This document shows positions 1-12,873 of a stretch of 64,000 bases of DNA, in pieces. This stretch comes from Lentinula raphanica (taxonomy: Eukaryota > Basidiomycota > Agaricomycetes > Agaricales > Omphalotaceae). The translations under genes were made by a program, and so were the position numbers. The notes under the pieces are model-generated. The model had not been told where the DNA came from and ran no database searches. It was given only the letters and a program-made list of their open reading frames with translations. Position 1 is the stretch's first letter. Each line of letters opens with the position of its first letter. The DNA lies in assembly GCA_027919835.1 (NCBI GenBank), contig JANVFP010000001.1, positions 620,001-684,000 on the forward strand, written 5' to 3'.

Positions 1-62
1 TTCTTTCTTCCCCCCCACTTTCTCACTCAGTTTTTTCTCTTGCCTGGCCCTCAACAACTACG

Positions 63-1189
63 ATGACTGGTGACGCTCCTCATAATCGCTCCGAAATTTA
101 CTGATAATTTCATTAGCCTTGAAAAAGTACCCAGAAAGAAGTCCTGTGACGGACACCACAAACTCGGAAGGTAAGTAGCTCTGCCTTTAACAATACCTCT
201 ACTCTGATATCCTACTCTCGTGTTTCCAGATAAAGAACATATACCCCAGATCGACCGCAAGGAGTCTTCCCAAAAGGATGCAAAACTTCCAACCCTCGTT
301 TGGATTTCAAGTGACGAAGAAGTCGAAGCAGGGGGCGTTGGCGAAGATGAGCCTTCTGATGATGGTAAGCTCAATAGACTGATGTACGAACATACTCATA
401 TTATATCTCTCTAAGAATGGTTGAGTCAAAAACTTCAGGTTATGTCAGGTAGGTGCATTCTAACAATTTACACTGCCTGAATTCACCCCACCTATAGTTG
501 TCAATGTCTCAGCAAAGGGTACACCTCCGGTGACTCCTACTCGACCCTCGGCTACCAAAGCATCGGTCCCCGCCTCACCTGCCGTGTCGACTGCTTCAAC
601 CTCCACTCCGAAAGCTGGCCCCAAAAAATATAAGAGTGCTGGATCCTCTGTGCCCACTCCATCTCCGGCTCCAGCTACACCTGGTAGACAGGGGAAGTTC
701 AATGCTTATGTAGTTTATTCTGGGTCGTTTCCATACTACTACGACCAGTGGTACGCCTTCTCTATAGATGCTTAATACTGACAGCTAATGATATAACAGG
801 GCGCGAGTAAAAGGCCTCTTCGAATCAGACAAGAGTCTTGTGTTCAAGGGTTTTTTTACCCTTGAGCAAGCTAAACAGGCCTACTTCGCTGCGCACCACT
901 CAGGTGTCATCAAAGCGATCCGCATTGGTGCTGGACGACCTATCTGGAGTGTTACAGAAGGTGTCAGGCCCGCAGTATATCACTCTCTGTAAGTAATTTC
1001 ATTTGCCTTTGTTTTTTCTGTTTGCTCAATAGAAGGATCAGGCATGATGCTCTTCGAGACGGGTTAGAATGGGGCGCTGGTCATCTGAAAGGATTTTCGA
1101 ATGAAGCCGATGCTGAAGAGGACTGGGAGGAGAAATCTAGTACTAACCCCCCTTGTATCATTGCGACTGCTAGTCCTGGTTTCTTTTAA
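63..1189 (+). CDS. Protein with RNase H1 N-terminal/viroplasmin-like domain (5' end unresolved)
   Basis: Multi-exon gene. A Ser/Thr/Pro/Ala-rich linker (about 500-690) leads into a block reading KFNAYVVYSGSFPYYYDQW, then, after a 49-nt intron (from about 752), ARVKGLFESDKSLVFKGFFT and LEQAKQAYFAA. The order of YVV..G..P..Y..W, V.G, KGF.T and EA/QA matches the Caulimovirus viroplasmin/RNase H1 N-terminal fold, known to bind RNA-DNA hybrid or dsRNA. No RNase H catalytic domain follows: a further exon ends at TAA 1187-1189. An upstream acidic exon (230-363) contains the segment SSDEEVEAGG. The first ATG (63) meets a stop after 13 codons unless it is spliced, so the true start may lie elsewhere or outside the window. 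Such stand-alone domains are common in mushroom genomes and often lie near mobile elements. Function not known. Confidence 0.6.
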
Positions 1190-2254
1190 ATAGTCAATGT
1201 TACTTTGGAGCACAGTAGATAAAGAATGCAGATGTTATTATGGCTTTACTACAGTATATGCTTGTAAGAGAAACTTTCGTTCATCATGCTGCTTGATCAC
1301 AGCGCACCCAATCATGGTGAAAATTGCCATTTTGAATCTTTAGGCGCTCAGGTCTTATCGATCAACATACGAGGTTGTCGTTACATCCTCTTCCAACCAT
1401 TGATGTTAGAAAGAAGGAGCATATCATACACGTCTACAGTAGTTGTATATATGAGCACATTGATATTAGCCACCAAAATTTATGTCTACATCATCCTGAT
1501 ATTGTCTTCATAAATGAACACGCAAAGAAGCCTGAAGCTGAAGCATCGAAGAATATTTGCGAAGACTGGCAGACATCTGTTGCCATGACTCAAGAGTGTA
1601 CTGATTCTTCGAGCGAAGTAAGTCTCAGTATGGGTGTATCAGTATTGGATGTGTGTCGATGAGGTTTGCTGCGTCGGTGGGTTGTAGTATATGAAGTATC
1701 CGACATGCAACTTCATCAGCACGGGGAGTAAGTATTTTGTTTGCACTGCGATGGGTGCCGAATTTAGGCTTGTCAGCGTTTTAGACTGTTTCGAGCTTAC
1801 CGAGTCTACTGCCATTATCTGCGATGTATGGATGAAGTATGGGTGCATCAGTGAGAAGCCGAGTGCAAGGGAAGTGAGCTTACAATCTGATTGGGATCTT
1901 CATTGTTCCGAACATGATTGAAGATGGTAGGTAGGAAGCCGGATGGCTGCTGCTCATCGCGTCTTCAGCTTAAGCCTCTTGGTCCGCACTACGATGTCAA
2001 AGATGAAATCAGATTTCGAGGCCAGGCCCACAAGATTTGGTCATGGCTCATCCTTGCCAACAGCTGCTTGCCTGATTGATCAAGCAGTGTCAGTACAGTG
2101 CAGACATAGTATAAAGATGAGATTAAAGTTAAAATGAAGGCCTATACCTTTGTGCTAAATTTTGAAATGAGAGAAAAGAGATGAGCTTTGACGAGAACGA
2201 TTGGTTTAGACGCCTATCTGATCATTCAACAAACATGGGCGTCTATTGCAAGTC
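1190..2254. other. Intergenic, no supported gene
   Basis: Only short open frames without family motifs or consistent splice structure. It probably holds the 3' UTR of the upstream gene and the 5' flank of the KDZ transposase gene. No terminal inverted repeat of the KDZ element could be recognised here. Confidence 0.5.
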
Positions 2255-5200
2255 ATGGGTTCTTCTCGACTCAAAGGTAGCGGCAAGACCAACAGCAAGA
2301 CCAACTCTCGCCGCCGTCAGAACTATGGGCCAGGGAGTAATAGCATTCTCGACTCTCTCAAGAACTCACGCCTAAAATCTGCCATTCAAGGCCAGATTAC
2401 CAAGTTCAAACAACAAGAAGCAGCACAATCGGGCGCGCTGAAATCGAACCTAGAGTTTTACAAGGAGGGGGTCGAGATTGCGGATTCGTACGACAGAGAT
2501 GACGATGCTATGATGGAGGACGTCCTCGAAGGTAGAGCTGTGATGGATAACAGTAATGCTGGGGACTGGGAGGACATCACGTCGGATTACTGGGCGACTG
2601 AGTCAGGAAAGAAGTAAGTCTTGATATTTTTGTTCTTTTTGCAACTCTCTTCATACTGACTCGGCTCAGGAAATATCAAGACTACCGTTCACGAAGAGAT
2701 AGGAACGAACGCCGGAATCAACACTTTGCATCTCAGGTGGAGTTCATGGTCGATGCCTACATGGACTGGTATGGAAGTCTCGAGCATGGGTTGCACGAAG
2801 GGATACCTGCAGAACATAGAGGGGAGCTAGATAGCGAGACTGTGGTTATCGTAGACGTGTTTTGTACGCTCTTTTTTATATCTCAAGCTTACTGTTGCTA
2901 ACTCTCTTGCAGGTTCTTTCTATTCCTCAATCAAAGCCTGTTCAAAGGATACGTATTGGTCGTGCAGTCTGGTTCGAAACGGTGTCTTTCCGTGCTCTCC
3001 AGGGATAGCCTCTGTTGGAGTTAGCACACGAACTCTGGAAGTGTACTGCATCCAGTCGCTGCGATGCCCTCGAATGTCCATCAAGGCCTTTGTGAAGTCG
3101 ATATGCGATATTCAGGCAGTGCCTTTCAAACCATATCTTCAAGTTCAATTCTCAATCGCATTCGACCTTTACCTCAACGTCCTTTCTCTGATAAAGAAGC
3201 GTGTTATGGCTGCCTTGGGACGTGACTCTCCCAACTGGCGTCTTGCTAATGCGTGTCCTTGCTGCTTGTATCGTGTTGATGGAGAACCTGACCTTCGCTT
3301 TCAACTTCTTGCCACTTGGGATGGGAATAACTCACTGAAATGCCTGCGGCGTACCGAACGCTCTGACACCATTGACGACATGCCGCAGCTGGGGAAGTCG
3401 AAGGAGAAAGTGGACACACGGCAGGCCGGCGGAGACTACTATCTATCCAGAGAGGAGGTCGATAAATGGTCAAAGGAATCAATTCGAGGGATATCCAGTG
3501 GGCAAGCAGATGAAGCCGAGGAAAGTTCTTGTGCAGATCGATGGAAGAATCTTAGCAAGGAGCTGACTGCAAAGATGTGGGGTGTTTACGAGGAAACGGG
3601 GATCTTCTTGTCGCTCTGCCGGCATAGTTTTGTTCTTCTGGTGGTGGACATGGTGAATAGTGGTGAATTGTGCGTCGTGTTTCTTTCACTCGCGTTCATC
3701 TCTAATCCACTTTCAGGGCAAAATATCCTCTCGCGATCCTCGATAGACTGTTCGATGTCATCGGCGAAGATATCGGCTTGGGCTACCACAGGATACTGTG
3801 AAGCTTTTGTAAAAAGACCTGATGAGTTATCCAGGAGCTTTTGAAAATAGTTGTGACGACACAGAGGGGGCTCCGGAAATGGCTCCGGGGGGTGGGCATG
3901 CCTGTCACCACCTGTCACATCTGACCTATATTTACTGTTTTGGGTAATTAATAATTATCCAGATATTAAATAAGCGGTACATTTGTAAAAAATCCTGATA
4001 AACTATAAAAATTCAAAAAAACCCAAAAAAACCTAATTAGGTCAAATCGGGGTATATAAACAAAATAGCCTTATATGGTAAAAAATGCTGTAGGATCTAT
4101 CTAGGTGCTAAAAATAGCCAAAAAAAATCACTAAAAATGCTAAAAATATGTAGGAATGGTATATAGCCTATTGCAGATCCAGGCATCGAAAATTACCAAA
4201 AAAGGAAATTTTTGATGATGATGTCATCTTGTAGCAAAAAATCTGAAAAAAATCCTAAAAATAGTCAAAAAATTCAGGGGTGCCTTGTTGGCCCTGAAAA
4301 TGCAAAATAAAAAAAACACGCGACAAGTGTAAAAATTTTTGTCACTCCAAATCATACCAAATCCACTATATAGTCAGTATATATAATGTATATGCTATAT
4401 TTAGCATCCTAGTACCCTCATTGGGCTAAAAATAGAACTTGATCTCATCTGGTAGCAAAAAATCTGAAAAAATCATAAAAAATACTCAAAAAATTCAGGG
4501 GTGCCTCATTGGCCCTGAAAATGCAAAATAAAAAAATTTACACGACACAATTGAAAAACAACATCATTCCAAATCTTATCAAATTTACTATATAGTTAGT
4601 ATATATCATGTATATACTATTTATAGCATCCCTAGTACCCTCAATCACTTATATCACTCAAGAATCCTATCAAACTGACAACATTGAGTAAATGTAATGT
4701 ACATGGTATTTTTAGCACACCTAGTACCCTTAAAAACTCAGAACAATTTATATCACTCAATATGTTCAGTATACTTAGTACTCATCACATTTAACACACT
4801 AAAACTCAGAACAGTACTTATATGTATCATACTTAACACAGTTGGCAATGAAAATACTCAAAACAGTGTTATCAGTCACTATACTTAACACACTTAACAG
4901 TCAAAAAGTCGGAATAATGTTACTTGATATACATAACACACTCATTGTTATACTACAACACACTTATAACAACGAGTTTTGGGCGCTTATGGGCGCTTAT
5001 TTGGTATTTTTGAGTCGAAATTCATTAATAGCACACTCAATAATTTTTGTGTGGGGTTTATACTGTGTAAGGATGTTGTTTATATCATACTACACTTGAT
5101 ACAATTTGGAGAACTCAAGATTACAGCCTGTGGGGCTGGCTATATTGTGATCTTTTGTGATATAACAGTGTTTTATGTAAATGTCAATGCATACACCCAT

Positions 5201-8200
5201 GTTATGAAGTCAAACTGCTACTGGGTCATGGAAAGAGTCATCCTACAACCTATTCCATGCTAACTCTATGTGATACAGCCAAGAGATCTGTAATGGGGGT
5301 CATTGAATATGACATCTATTGTTACATGTAGGTGTAGACATCTATAGTGTACATGAAACATGTACATATATATCACAGAGTCCAATAGTCATAGTGAGTA
5401 TCTGAACCATGTCCAGACACTTCTAGTAGACTGTAGGAGTGATTCCCTCATGAACCACCATCAGTATACTTGCATTACATGGACATATGCATTGACATTT
5501 ACATAAAACACTGTTATATTTCAAAAGATCACAATATAGCTAACCTGACAGGTTGAATTTTCGAGTTCTCTGAATTGTATCTAGAAGAATATGATATAGA
5601 CAACATCCTGACACAGTATAGAGCCCAGACAAACATTATTGAGTGTGCTATTAATGAATTTCGACTCAAAAACACCAAATGAGCGCCCATAAGCGCCCAA
5701 AACTCGTTGTTATAAGTGTGTTATAGTATAACAATGAGTGTGTTATGTATATAAAGTAACATTGTTCCGACTTTTTGACTGTTAAGTGTGTTAAGTATAG
5801 TGACTGACAACACTGTTTTAAGTATTTTCATTGTCAACTGTGTTAAGTATAATACATATAAGTACTGTTATGAGTTTTCATGTGTGAGGTTTGATGAGTG
5901 TTAAGTGTACTGAACATATTGAGTAATATAAATTGTTCTGAGTCATCAAGGGTACTAGGTGTGTTAAAAATATCATGTACAATATATTTAATACCCCAAA
6001 TCATTCAGTTTGGTAGGATTCTTGAGTGATATAAGTGATTGAGGGTACTAGGGGTGCTATAAATAGTATATACATGATATATACTGACTGTGTAGTGGAT
6101 TTGGTATGATTTGGAGTGATGTTGTTTTTCAATTGTGTCGTGTAAATTTTTTTATTTTGCATTTTCAGGGCCAATAAGGCACCCCTGAATTTTTTGAGTA
6201 TTTTTTATGATTTTTTCAGATTTTTTGCTATCAGATGAGATGAAGTTCTATTTTTAGCCCAATAAAGGTACTAGGATGCTAAATATAGCATATACATCAT
6301 ATATACTGACTGTATAGTGGATTTGGAATGATTTGGAGTGATGAAAATTTTTACACTTGTTGTGTATTTTTTTTATTTTGCATTTTCAGGGCCAACAAGG
6401 CACCCCTGAATTTTTTGACTATTTTTAGGATTTTTTTCAGATTTTTTGCTGCAAGATGACATCATCATCAAAAATTTCCTTTTTTGGTAATTTTTGGATG
6501 CCTGGATCTGCAATAGGCTATATACCATTCCTACATATTTTTAGCATTTTTAGTGATTTTTTTTGGCTATTTTTAGCACCTAGATAGATCCTACAGCATT
6601 TTTTACCATATAAGGCTATTTTGTTTACATACCCCGATTTGACCTAATTAGGTTTTTTTGGGTTTTTTTGAATTTTTATAGTTTATCAGGATTTTTTACA
6701 AATGTACCGCTTATTTAATATCTGGATAATTATTAATTACCCAAAACAGTAAATATAGGTCAGATGTGACAGGTGGTGACAGGCATGCCCACCCCCCGGA
6801 GCCATTTCCGGAGCCCCTTCTGTGTCGTCACAACTATTTTCAAAAGCTCCTGGATAACTCATCAGGTCTTTTTACAAAAGCTTTACAGTATCAGCTGGGG
6901 CTACGACATTGGATGCGGATTCGGAACAACGGTCGCAAGTAGTCCGCTAGGAGAAAAGGCAAAGCACCTTCGATTCGTCTCCCTGGTTGGTGCCTTCCAT
7001 GGACACGCCCACTCCCGACTCTGCCAAACCTCCCACCTATGCACGTATATCGACGGCGTAGGGCTGGAACACCTCGAGCAGTGTGAACCCTGGTTTTCGG
7101 CATCAAACGAACTTGCGTCAACTGTCCGGCATATGAGCACATTCCATCGTCGCCAAGCGATAGCGCGATACTGCTACCATTACGACAACTTTGAAGCATA
7201 CAGGCGTCTCAGCAAATTCATTGTCGATAACTACAAACAGGCGTTGGAAATCGAAGCAACATGACCGGCTCTTGCCAAGACCATGAATGACTTGGGCATT
7301 ACATCTGCGGATACGTTTGACAAGTGGCTCAATGAGGAGCGGGATTATCTCAATGGCTTAAAGAAGGAACCTGCGGAGGAAACACTTCAAATGGAGTACT
7401 ATAAGAAGTTGGTAAAATTACAGGACGCAGAGTGAGTCATCATGATGGAATATTGGGACCAAGTACTAACGTTCTTTCACTAGGTCAAAGCTATCTACTT
7501 CAACAAACACTTGGATTCACTATACACCTGACGGGGCTGATCAGACTCGAAAAATCGAAACTCAACGACGGCACGCACTCGAGAGTCGGGATGACTTGAA
7601 GGCAGAGGTACAGTTGTTGGAATTACGGCTAGGTATTAAGGATCGCTGGGTCTCGGGTTCAGAGGAATGGGAACGGGTCAAGAAGATGGTGTCAACTGCC
7701 AAGTATCAGAAAGCTCTCGACAAATTAGAGGGTCTCGTCGTAGCGCGCCTCTTTGAGCTCACGAAATTGAACATGTCTCGTACTGGTGCGTTCTGCTAAG
7801 TCTTCTACATGGTGTGTAAATTGATTCGTTCGAAGGATACAAGCTACGGAAGCACATCGCAAATGCTCTCAAAGCACGGTCTCAAGCTATTCGCACTGCG
7901 GTCAACATATATAATGATGCCGCATCAGAGCTCGATCGTCCCACGTTGACTTGGGACCAGGTCCTCGACTACAGCTTTCTTTCTGATTTCGACCTCCTCC
8001 GTGAAGCCCGCCGTGACATTCGCAGTGAACCTTGGGCTCAGCCCGCCGGTCGTCTTGCGCTCGATCAGTACTACAAGCTTTTACGAGCCCCAGAAGAAAT
8101 TGCACGGTTGAATAAAGAAATCACCGCCCTCCTCACATACATCCATGAAGAAAGTACTTACATCAGACTCAAGGCTGAAGAAATGCAGCATAAAGATCCC

Positions 8201-8491
8201 CTCCTCTCCATTCAGATTCAGAAGTACGGCTGGGAACATGCACGCTGTAATGACCTGCACATCATCAAGCTACAGAAACTGGCCAAGCTGCCTGGATTTA
8301 CAGGCTCCTTGATTCCAGGGCGTGGCATGCTCTATCCACTCATCCAAGCAGCTACACAAGCACCCCTAAAAAGTCCGACGCCAGATGACCACGACAATGA
8401 TCGAGATGCGCCACCGCTAGACGAGGATTCCGATGAGGAGGAGGATGAGCTTATGGAACTGACTACGGTTTTGCAGATATCATCAGATTAG
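2255..8491 (+). pseudogene. KDZ (Kyakuja-Dileera-Zisupton) transposase, interrupted and with in-frame stop
   Basis: Family hallmarks in order: a basic start (MGSSRLKGSGK); a segment ending in RNGVFPCSPG; LRCPRMSIKAFVKSICDIQ; ALGRDSPNWRLANACPCC; a WDGN.SLK block; LSLCRHSFVLLVVDMVNSG followed across an intron by AKYPLAILDRLFD; then DIGCGFGTTV, VGAFHGHAHSRLCQ and HLEQCEPWFSASN. A coiled-coil C-terminus ends in an acidic tail. The start is ATG 2255, since the codon 9 nt upstream is TTG. Two defects are visible. A 3.1-kb foldback element (3787-6897) splits the gene between ..GLGY and DIGCGF; removing it and one GGGCTAC copy restores the frame exactly. A TGA at 7262-7264 interrupts the frame before PALAKTMNDLGITSAD. 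Short introns lie near 2616, 2863, 3669, 7433 and 7787. The family moves DNA by a DDE mechanism, but this copy is probably dead. Confidence 0.85.
3787..6897. mobile_element. 3.1-kb foldback (hairpin) element inserted in the KDZ gene
   Basis: The left arm from 3787 (CACAGGATACTGTGAAGC) and the right arm to 6897 (reverse complement CAGCTGATACTGTAAAGC) are near-identical inverted copies. They run inward for about 1.4 kb each, with roughly one mismatch per 50 nt in the outer parts and weaker pairing in the central 250 bp or so. The arms are AT-rich and include a duplicated block of about 220 bp period: a GGGGTGCC..TTGGCCCTG motif near 4278 and again near 4498, mirrored near 6160 and 6390. A 7-bp direct repeat GGGCTAC flanks it (3780-3786 and 6898-6904). 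An 8-bp duplication with one mismatch (TGGGCTAC/GGGGCTAC) is also possible and would fit hAT-like integration. No transposase frame is present, so it is non-autonomous. Whether it is hAT-derived is inference. Confidence 0.85.
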
Positions 8492-8565
8492 TATAATTGT
8501 TTGTAATATAGTTGAAGCAATAGTATGATGTACATGAGAGAGCAAACTAACGAAGGAGAGGAAAG

Positions 8566-8662
8566 CAATGGGTTGGAAGGGCGGGAAGCAGCGGAGCGGT
8601 GGGAAATGGCGGAGTGGCGGGAAGTGGCGGGAAGTGGCGGAGTGGCGGGAAGGTGCGGAGTA
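8566..8662. repeat. G-rich minisatellite downstream of KDZ gene
   Basis: Degenerate tandem copies of about 10-nt units such as TGGCGGGAAG, alternating with TGGCGGAG. The array lies just after the KDZ stop codon. It creates a spurious repetitive open frame on the minus strand. Confidence 0.6.
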
Positions 8663-8932
8663 CGGAAGCGCGTAGCTATGTAATAAGCGCTTGAGCGCTC
8701 GGAAACTACTACCCAACTACCCGACAGTGTTATATGTGCTAAGTCCCTGACAAAATATTCAGCTTTTATTCCGCTACCGTGAGCTACTGAAACCTCATAA
8801 CAACTATCACTACCAACACCCCCCCTTGGCTAAGACTATATTCTACGGTTAATGGGATTATGAGGTGAGCAAGCTGTATATATATGCACTCTCATACCTT
8901 GAGAACATTTTCGGGCTCTCTGTGTCAACATC

Positions 8933-11602
8933 ATGAAGCATACGCGTAAGTGCTCGCTCGACGAATCTTTCAACTGCGAACTGACGAGTTTACAGATCGA
9001 AGCTCCAGAGTCCCCACTTTTGCGTTGCTGTCGATATTCATCGTCATCGGCTCTATCTCATATTACACGGTATGAGTCCTTGCTCGCACTTCAAAACACC
9101 CTCTGAACGAACTTTTAGTCTATCTGGTACCCTGATCAACTAAGAACGGAATATCCGTCTTTTCAGTGGTCAACGGATAGTAATAACCCCTTCCATGATC
9201 TCTCACCCGAGGTACTTCCGTACGACTCCCGCTACTTTTCCGGTTCTTCAGCCGCGATGGGTGCAGACGATGAGAGAATGGAAGGGATTGTGGCTGCGTT
9301 CAAGGTACGCCAGTTCGGATCTAGTCTTCGTTCATCGACAACATGAAGTGTTAAACGTGTTCTGTTCAGCATGCTTGGGATGCCTATAGTAAAGAGTCTT
9401 TCTTTTCTCTTCAGACGTGCTTACATGTATATGGCTAGCATGAGATGCTATGGGCTGCGACGAATATCACCCTCTATCCCGTTCTGGTGATAATTTCACT
9501 ACAGAAGGTGGAATCGGATACACAATTGTGGACGCCAGAGTCACTAGATACGATGTACTTGATGGGCCTACGAACTGAATACGAAACTGCTCGCCGCTGG
9601 ATCGAAACCGAGCTCTCGTTCAATCGTTCTTCCAAGGCTGTTTCGACTTTTGAGGTGCGTCTGGCTTTTCTAATTATGCGGGGACTGATGTAAAGGGTAT
9701 ATAGACAACAATCCGTGTCTTGGGAGGTTTACTCAGTGCACATTATCTGACTTCGGATTCATTATACTTGAAACATGCTGAGGATCTGGGACGTCGTCTT
9801 GTGGTAGCATTCAACACTTCCTCGGGTGTCCCCCATCCTACTGTTAATCTAGGGAAACCTAATGAACCTCACTACTCCTATATCACCAGCCTTACCGAAG
9901 CGGGCTCTTTGCAACTGGAATTCAAATACCTCGCGGAGCTCACCCAAAACAAAACCTATTGGGAGAAGGCAGAACATGCTATAACTGTAATCCGCAAAGG
10001 ACTTTTGCCAAATGGTTTGGCTCCTACCAGGCTCAGGTAAAGTGATCGTTCTGTCTGTGGGTTTGCATGCTATTCAAATTGCATAGAGTACAACAAGGTA
10101 CCTTTCAAGATTCAGTGGTACGCCTTGGATCTCTAGCAGATTCATATTACGAGTATCTCCTGTAAGTGTACGAATTGATCCTGGTTGCACATTTGATCTC
10201 AGACTTTGCAAGCAAACAATATCTACAAACAGTCAGTCGCCTCATGAATCTGCTGCTTGTATTAGCTCAACACTTAAACGTTTAGCAATCGACCGAAACC
10301 ATATATCAGATGGTGTGCTTGATCGATTTACTCGTTCGTTGGAACTTCGTAACTTAATGCGATATATGGTTGATAGATGTACAACAAAGCAGTCGACGGA
10401 ATCGCAGAGAACCTCATGCAGGAAACACCAGAAGAACACCTCGCGTATATGGCGGAACTTAATCCCTGGGGGAGCACATCCAAGTGAGCTTGATGATCAG
10501 AATGCAGTACATCTCATGAAGTGAGAAACTTTCTAGTTCTTCGTGGATGCTGGGACACAGACAAGAACATCTTGTTTGCTTCCTTGCAGGATCCCTCATG
10601 CTAGGTGCGGTGACTTCCGGTTCGCAGAATGGACATCAGCGAGTATCGATTCCACCCAAGCCACACGAACTTAGTCCTCGAGGACTGAGGGATTGGAAAA
10701 TGGGTATAGATCTCTTAAAGGGATGCATGAGCACACACAATACCAAGACGTGAGTTTGTCTCTTTCTGTGCAGTGAATCTGATTGTGATTCAAATGGATT
10801 CAGAGGTTTGGCTCCCGAGGTCGCAGAATTCAGAGCCATCAACGATACTACTCATCGATACGACAAGGATTGGTTCATTCCTAGAAGGTAGGGCTAGATC
10901 GCGTCTGAAATTTGGAGTATCTTACTTTCAACCTTCTTTGCATATTTTCCTAGCCTGAGGCTTGCAAGTACAAATCGATCTCCTTATGAGGCCCGATATC
11001 TACTTCGGTTAGTACGGTCTTACACACGATGTACACGAATGAACCCGAAATTGCACAGACCAGAAGTCGTCGAGTCTATCTTTATTGCTTGGCGCTTGAC
11101 TGGCAATGCCCGATATCGCGACTGGGCATGGGATATTTTTTCATCGATTCAGAGACACGCACGAATATCAACAGGAGGATACGGCACTGTTTCGGACGTG
11201 GATCAAATACCAGCGAAATTGTTGGATAAGCAGGAGACATTTTTTATGGTAAGTATTCAGCTCGCAATTCTGTGTACTCCCGGCGTCATACGAATAACGC
11301 GGTGTACTTTTTACTAGAGTGAAACGCTGAAATACCTCTATCTCACTTTCGCTGATGCGAATGTTCTTCCATTACACGGTATGAAAGATATTCTGACAGT
11401 TCGGGACGGTCGAGAGGCTGATGCCAATGTTTCTGGATATAGAGACCGTCTTCAATACTGAGGTCAGTGTTCGCATCACTTTAAATTTGAGAAAACCTCA
11501 GTGGGTTGAGAATGAAACCAGGCCCATCCATTTCCTATTTTCAGCCCTACGGTGACTTCACGTTCAGATCATCTAGACATCGATATCAACAAAGACGCAT
11601 AG
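8933..11602 (+). CDS. GH47 alpha-1,2-mannosidase (class I), one apparent frame break
   Basis: Type II membrane mannosidase of the ER/Golgi N-glycan trimming family. Exon 1 (MKHT) joins an exon starting HRSSRVPTFALLSIFIVIGS, a signal-anchor segment. GH47 blocks follow: RMEGIVAAFKHAWDAY, DEYHPLSRSGDNFTTEGGIG, LDTMYLMGLRTEYE, VLGGLLSAHYL, SLTEAGSLQLEFKYLAELT, VVRLGSLADSYYEYLL, QYLQT, MYNKAVDGIAENL, HLVCFLAGSLMLGA, GLAPEVAEFRA, EARYLLRPEVVESIFIAWR, GGYGTVSDV, DKQETFFMSETLKYLYLTF and TVFNTEAHPFPIFSP. About a dozen introns with good signals all restore one frame. The exception is 9537-9543, where seven extra bases (AGAGTCA) sit between VDA and LDT and shift the frame. Stop TAG 11600-11602. Either the gene is a recent pseudogene or this is an assembly error. 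Confidence 0.85.
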
Positions 11603-12615
11603 TATTCGCATCCCTGGTTACTCGAATACTATCTCTGTTCCCAGTTGGAAACGAAATGCACACTGATAACAGTCATAAACCTTGTACAATGGTAGCCAAG
11701 AGCCATGGTACCTCAGTTGAACGGTACCGATACTGAATGCATTCAAAGATTTCGGAAGGAGGATAATCAAAGTCTCTCGCTGAGATGCTAGCAAAAGGAA
11801 TGGCTTTGAACTTCGCCCGCTATGTATACCAGTGTATACCATTACAAGTTCACTGCGACGGCGCCATTTATTCAAACCTCCGATGGTATCCAACCCCTTC
11901 TATCAAACTTCTGTTCAAAATTTTGTGACTTTTCAAAGTTCAGGAAGGATAGCTCATTGATCAAGGCTCGTAGTCACTCGTTCTGTGTGGTTGAAAGACA
12001 CTTCCACCTCTTGGGAGTAAAGAAGGGCACCTGAGGGCAATCGATAGGGTTACCTAGGGCCGTGAAGAATCGCGATAGTAGTGAGTGATTTTACTAAACG
12101 ATGGCGCTGAAAGATCCTTTACAATATGCTATATCGATAGGATATCTTTTTCCGATTACGCCGGTTGGCTGAGTTCGGTCAAGCCCGACCAACTTTCGAG
12201 TTCTGGATCCAAAATTTGGACCATTTCCCATCATGACCAGCAGCTATTATCGCTAACCGCGATGAGATTGCTCCAAACAGTATAGCGATCGAGACGTTTG
12301 ACCCCTTTTGAGCCTCAGTGCATGCGGAAAATGAACTGGACACTGGTGGACAGCCTTATTGTACCCCCTGCCCAAGGCTGTCAAGTTGGCAACTTAGATC
12401 TGCAACCAACCCCCCATGGATATCCAGCTGGCAGTAAGTCAGAACTTGAAGTTCAAATTTCGAATCCAGGATTCAATCGCTTTATATTGGTGGAGGATAT
12501 GAACTCTACGATTATTTCGAGGACTCTGTGTGTGGCCTCGAGAACATCCCAGCTCTTGAGAGTGAATAAGGATCTGTAAAGCCGCCCCTCGTGCTATCAG
12601 CCACTATCATGCAGT
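11603..12615. other. Unassigned stretch after GH47 gene
   Basis: No gene model could be supported. Several short protein-like stretches lie in different frames (for example around 11600-11760 and 12300-12560) but are broken by stops without convincing splice sites. This could be a decayed gene. The last part (about 12616-12678) is the displaced upstream promoter half of SSP-A. Confidence 0.4.
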
Positions 12616-12678
12616 GAGTGATTTCCTGTGATTTCCTGAGATTCCTTGGAGGCTGATCCGAATCCCGATACTGATCCT
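12616..12678 (+). promoter_or_regulatory. Displaced upstream promoter half of SSP-A
   Basis: The stretch GTGAGTGATTTCCT..GATACTGATCCT resembles the sequence directly upstream of the SSP-B promoter box (GCGAGTGATTTTCCT..TATACTGAACATCCT at 22201-22235). It ends at the transposon boundary with GATCCT, the target duplication that is repeated at 20486-20491. So it is the part of the SSP-A promoter now separated from its gene by 7.8 kb. Confidence 0.6.
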
Positions 12679-12873
12679 TATTGAGACCGAGAACGGTCTG
12701 CTCAATTTCATCAATTTTCTCATGTCAGAACCACGCATCGGCATGATTGCCATGTCAGGACCCCGACCACTTTCCGGAGGCTCACCGTAGCTCAGCGTAG
12801 CTCACCGTTCACACTCAACAGTCATCTCAGGGTCAAGGCAGCAGATATATTAGGAGCATTACAATCATAGAAA

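Noticed and set aside
4697..5263. Open frames within the foldback element
   Set aside because: AT-rich, no motifs, lying in palindrome arms whose mirror copy lacks conserved coding.
1190..8760. Terminal inverted repeats and target duplication of a complete KDZ transposon
   Set aside because: No convincing inverted ends could be matched by eye on the two sides of the gene.
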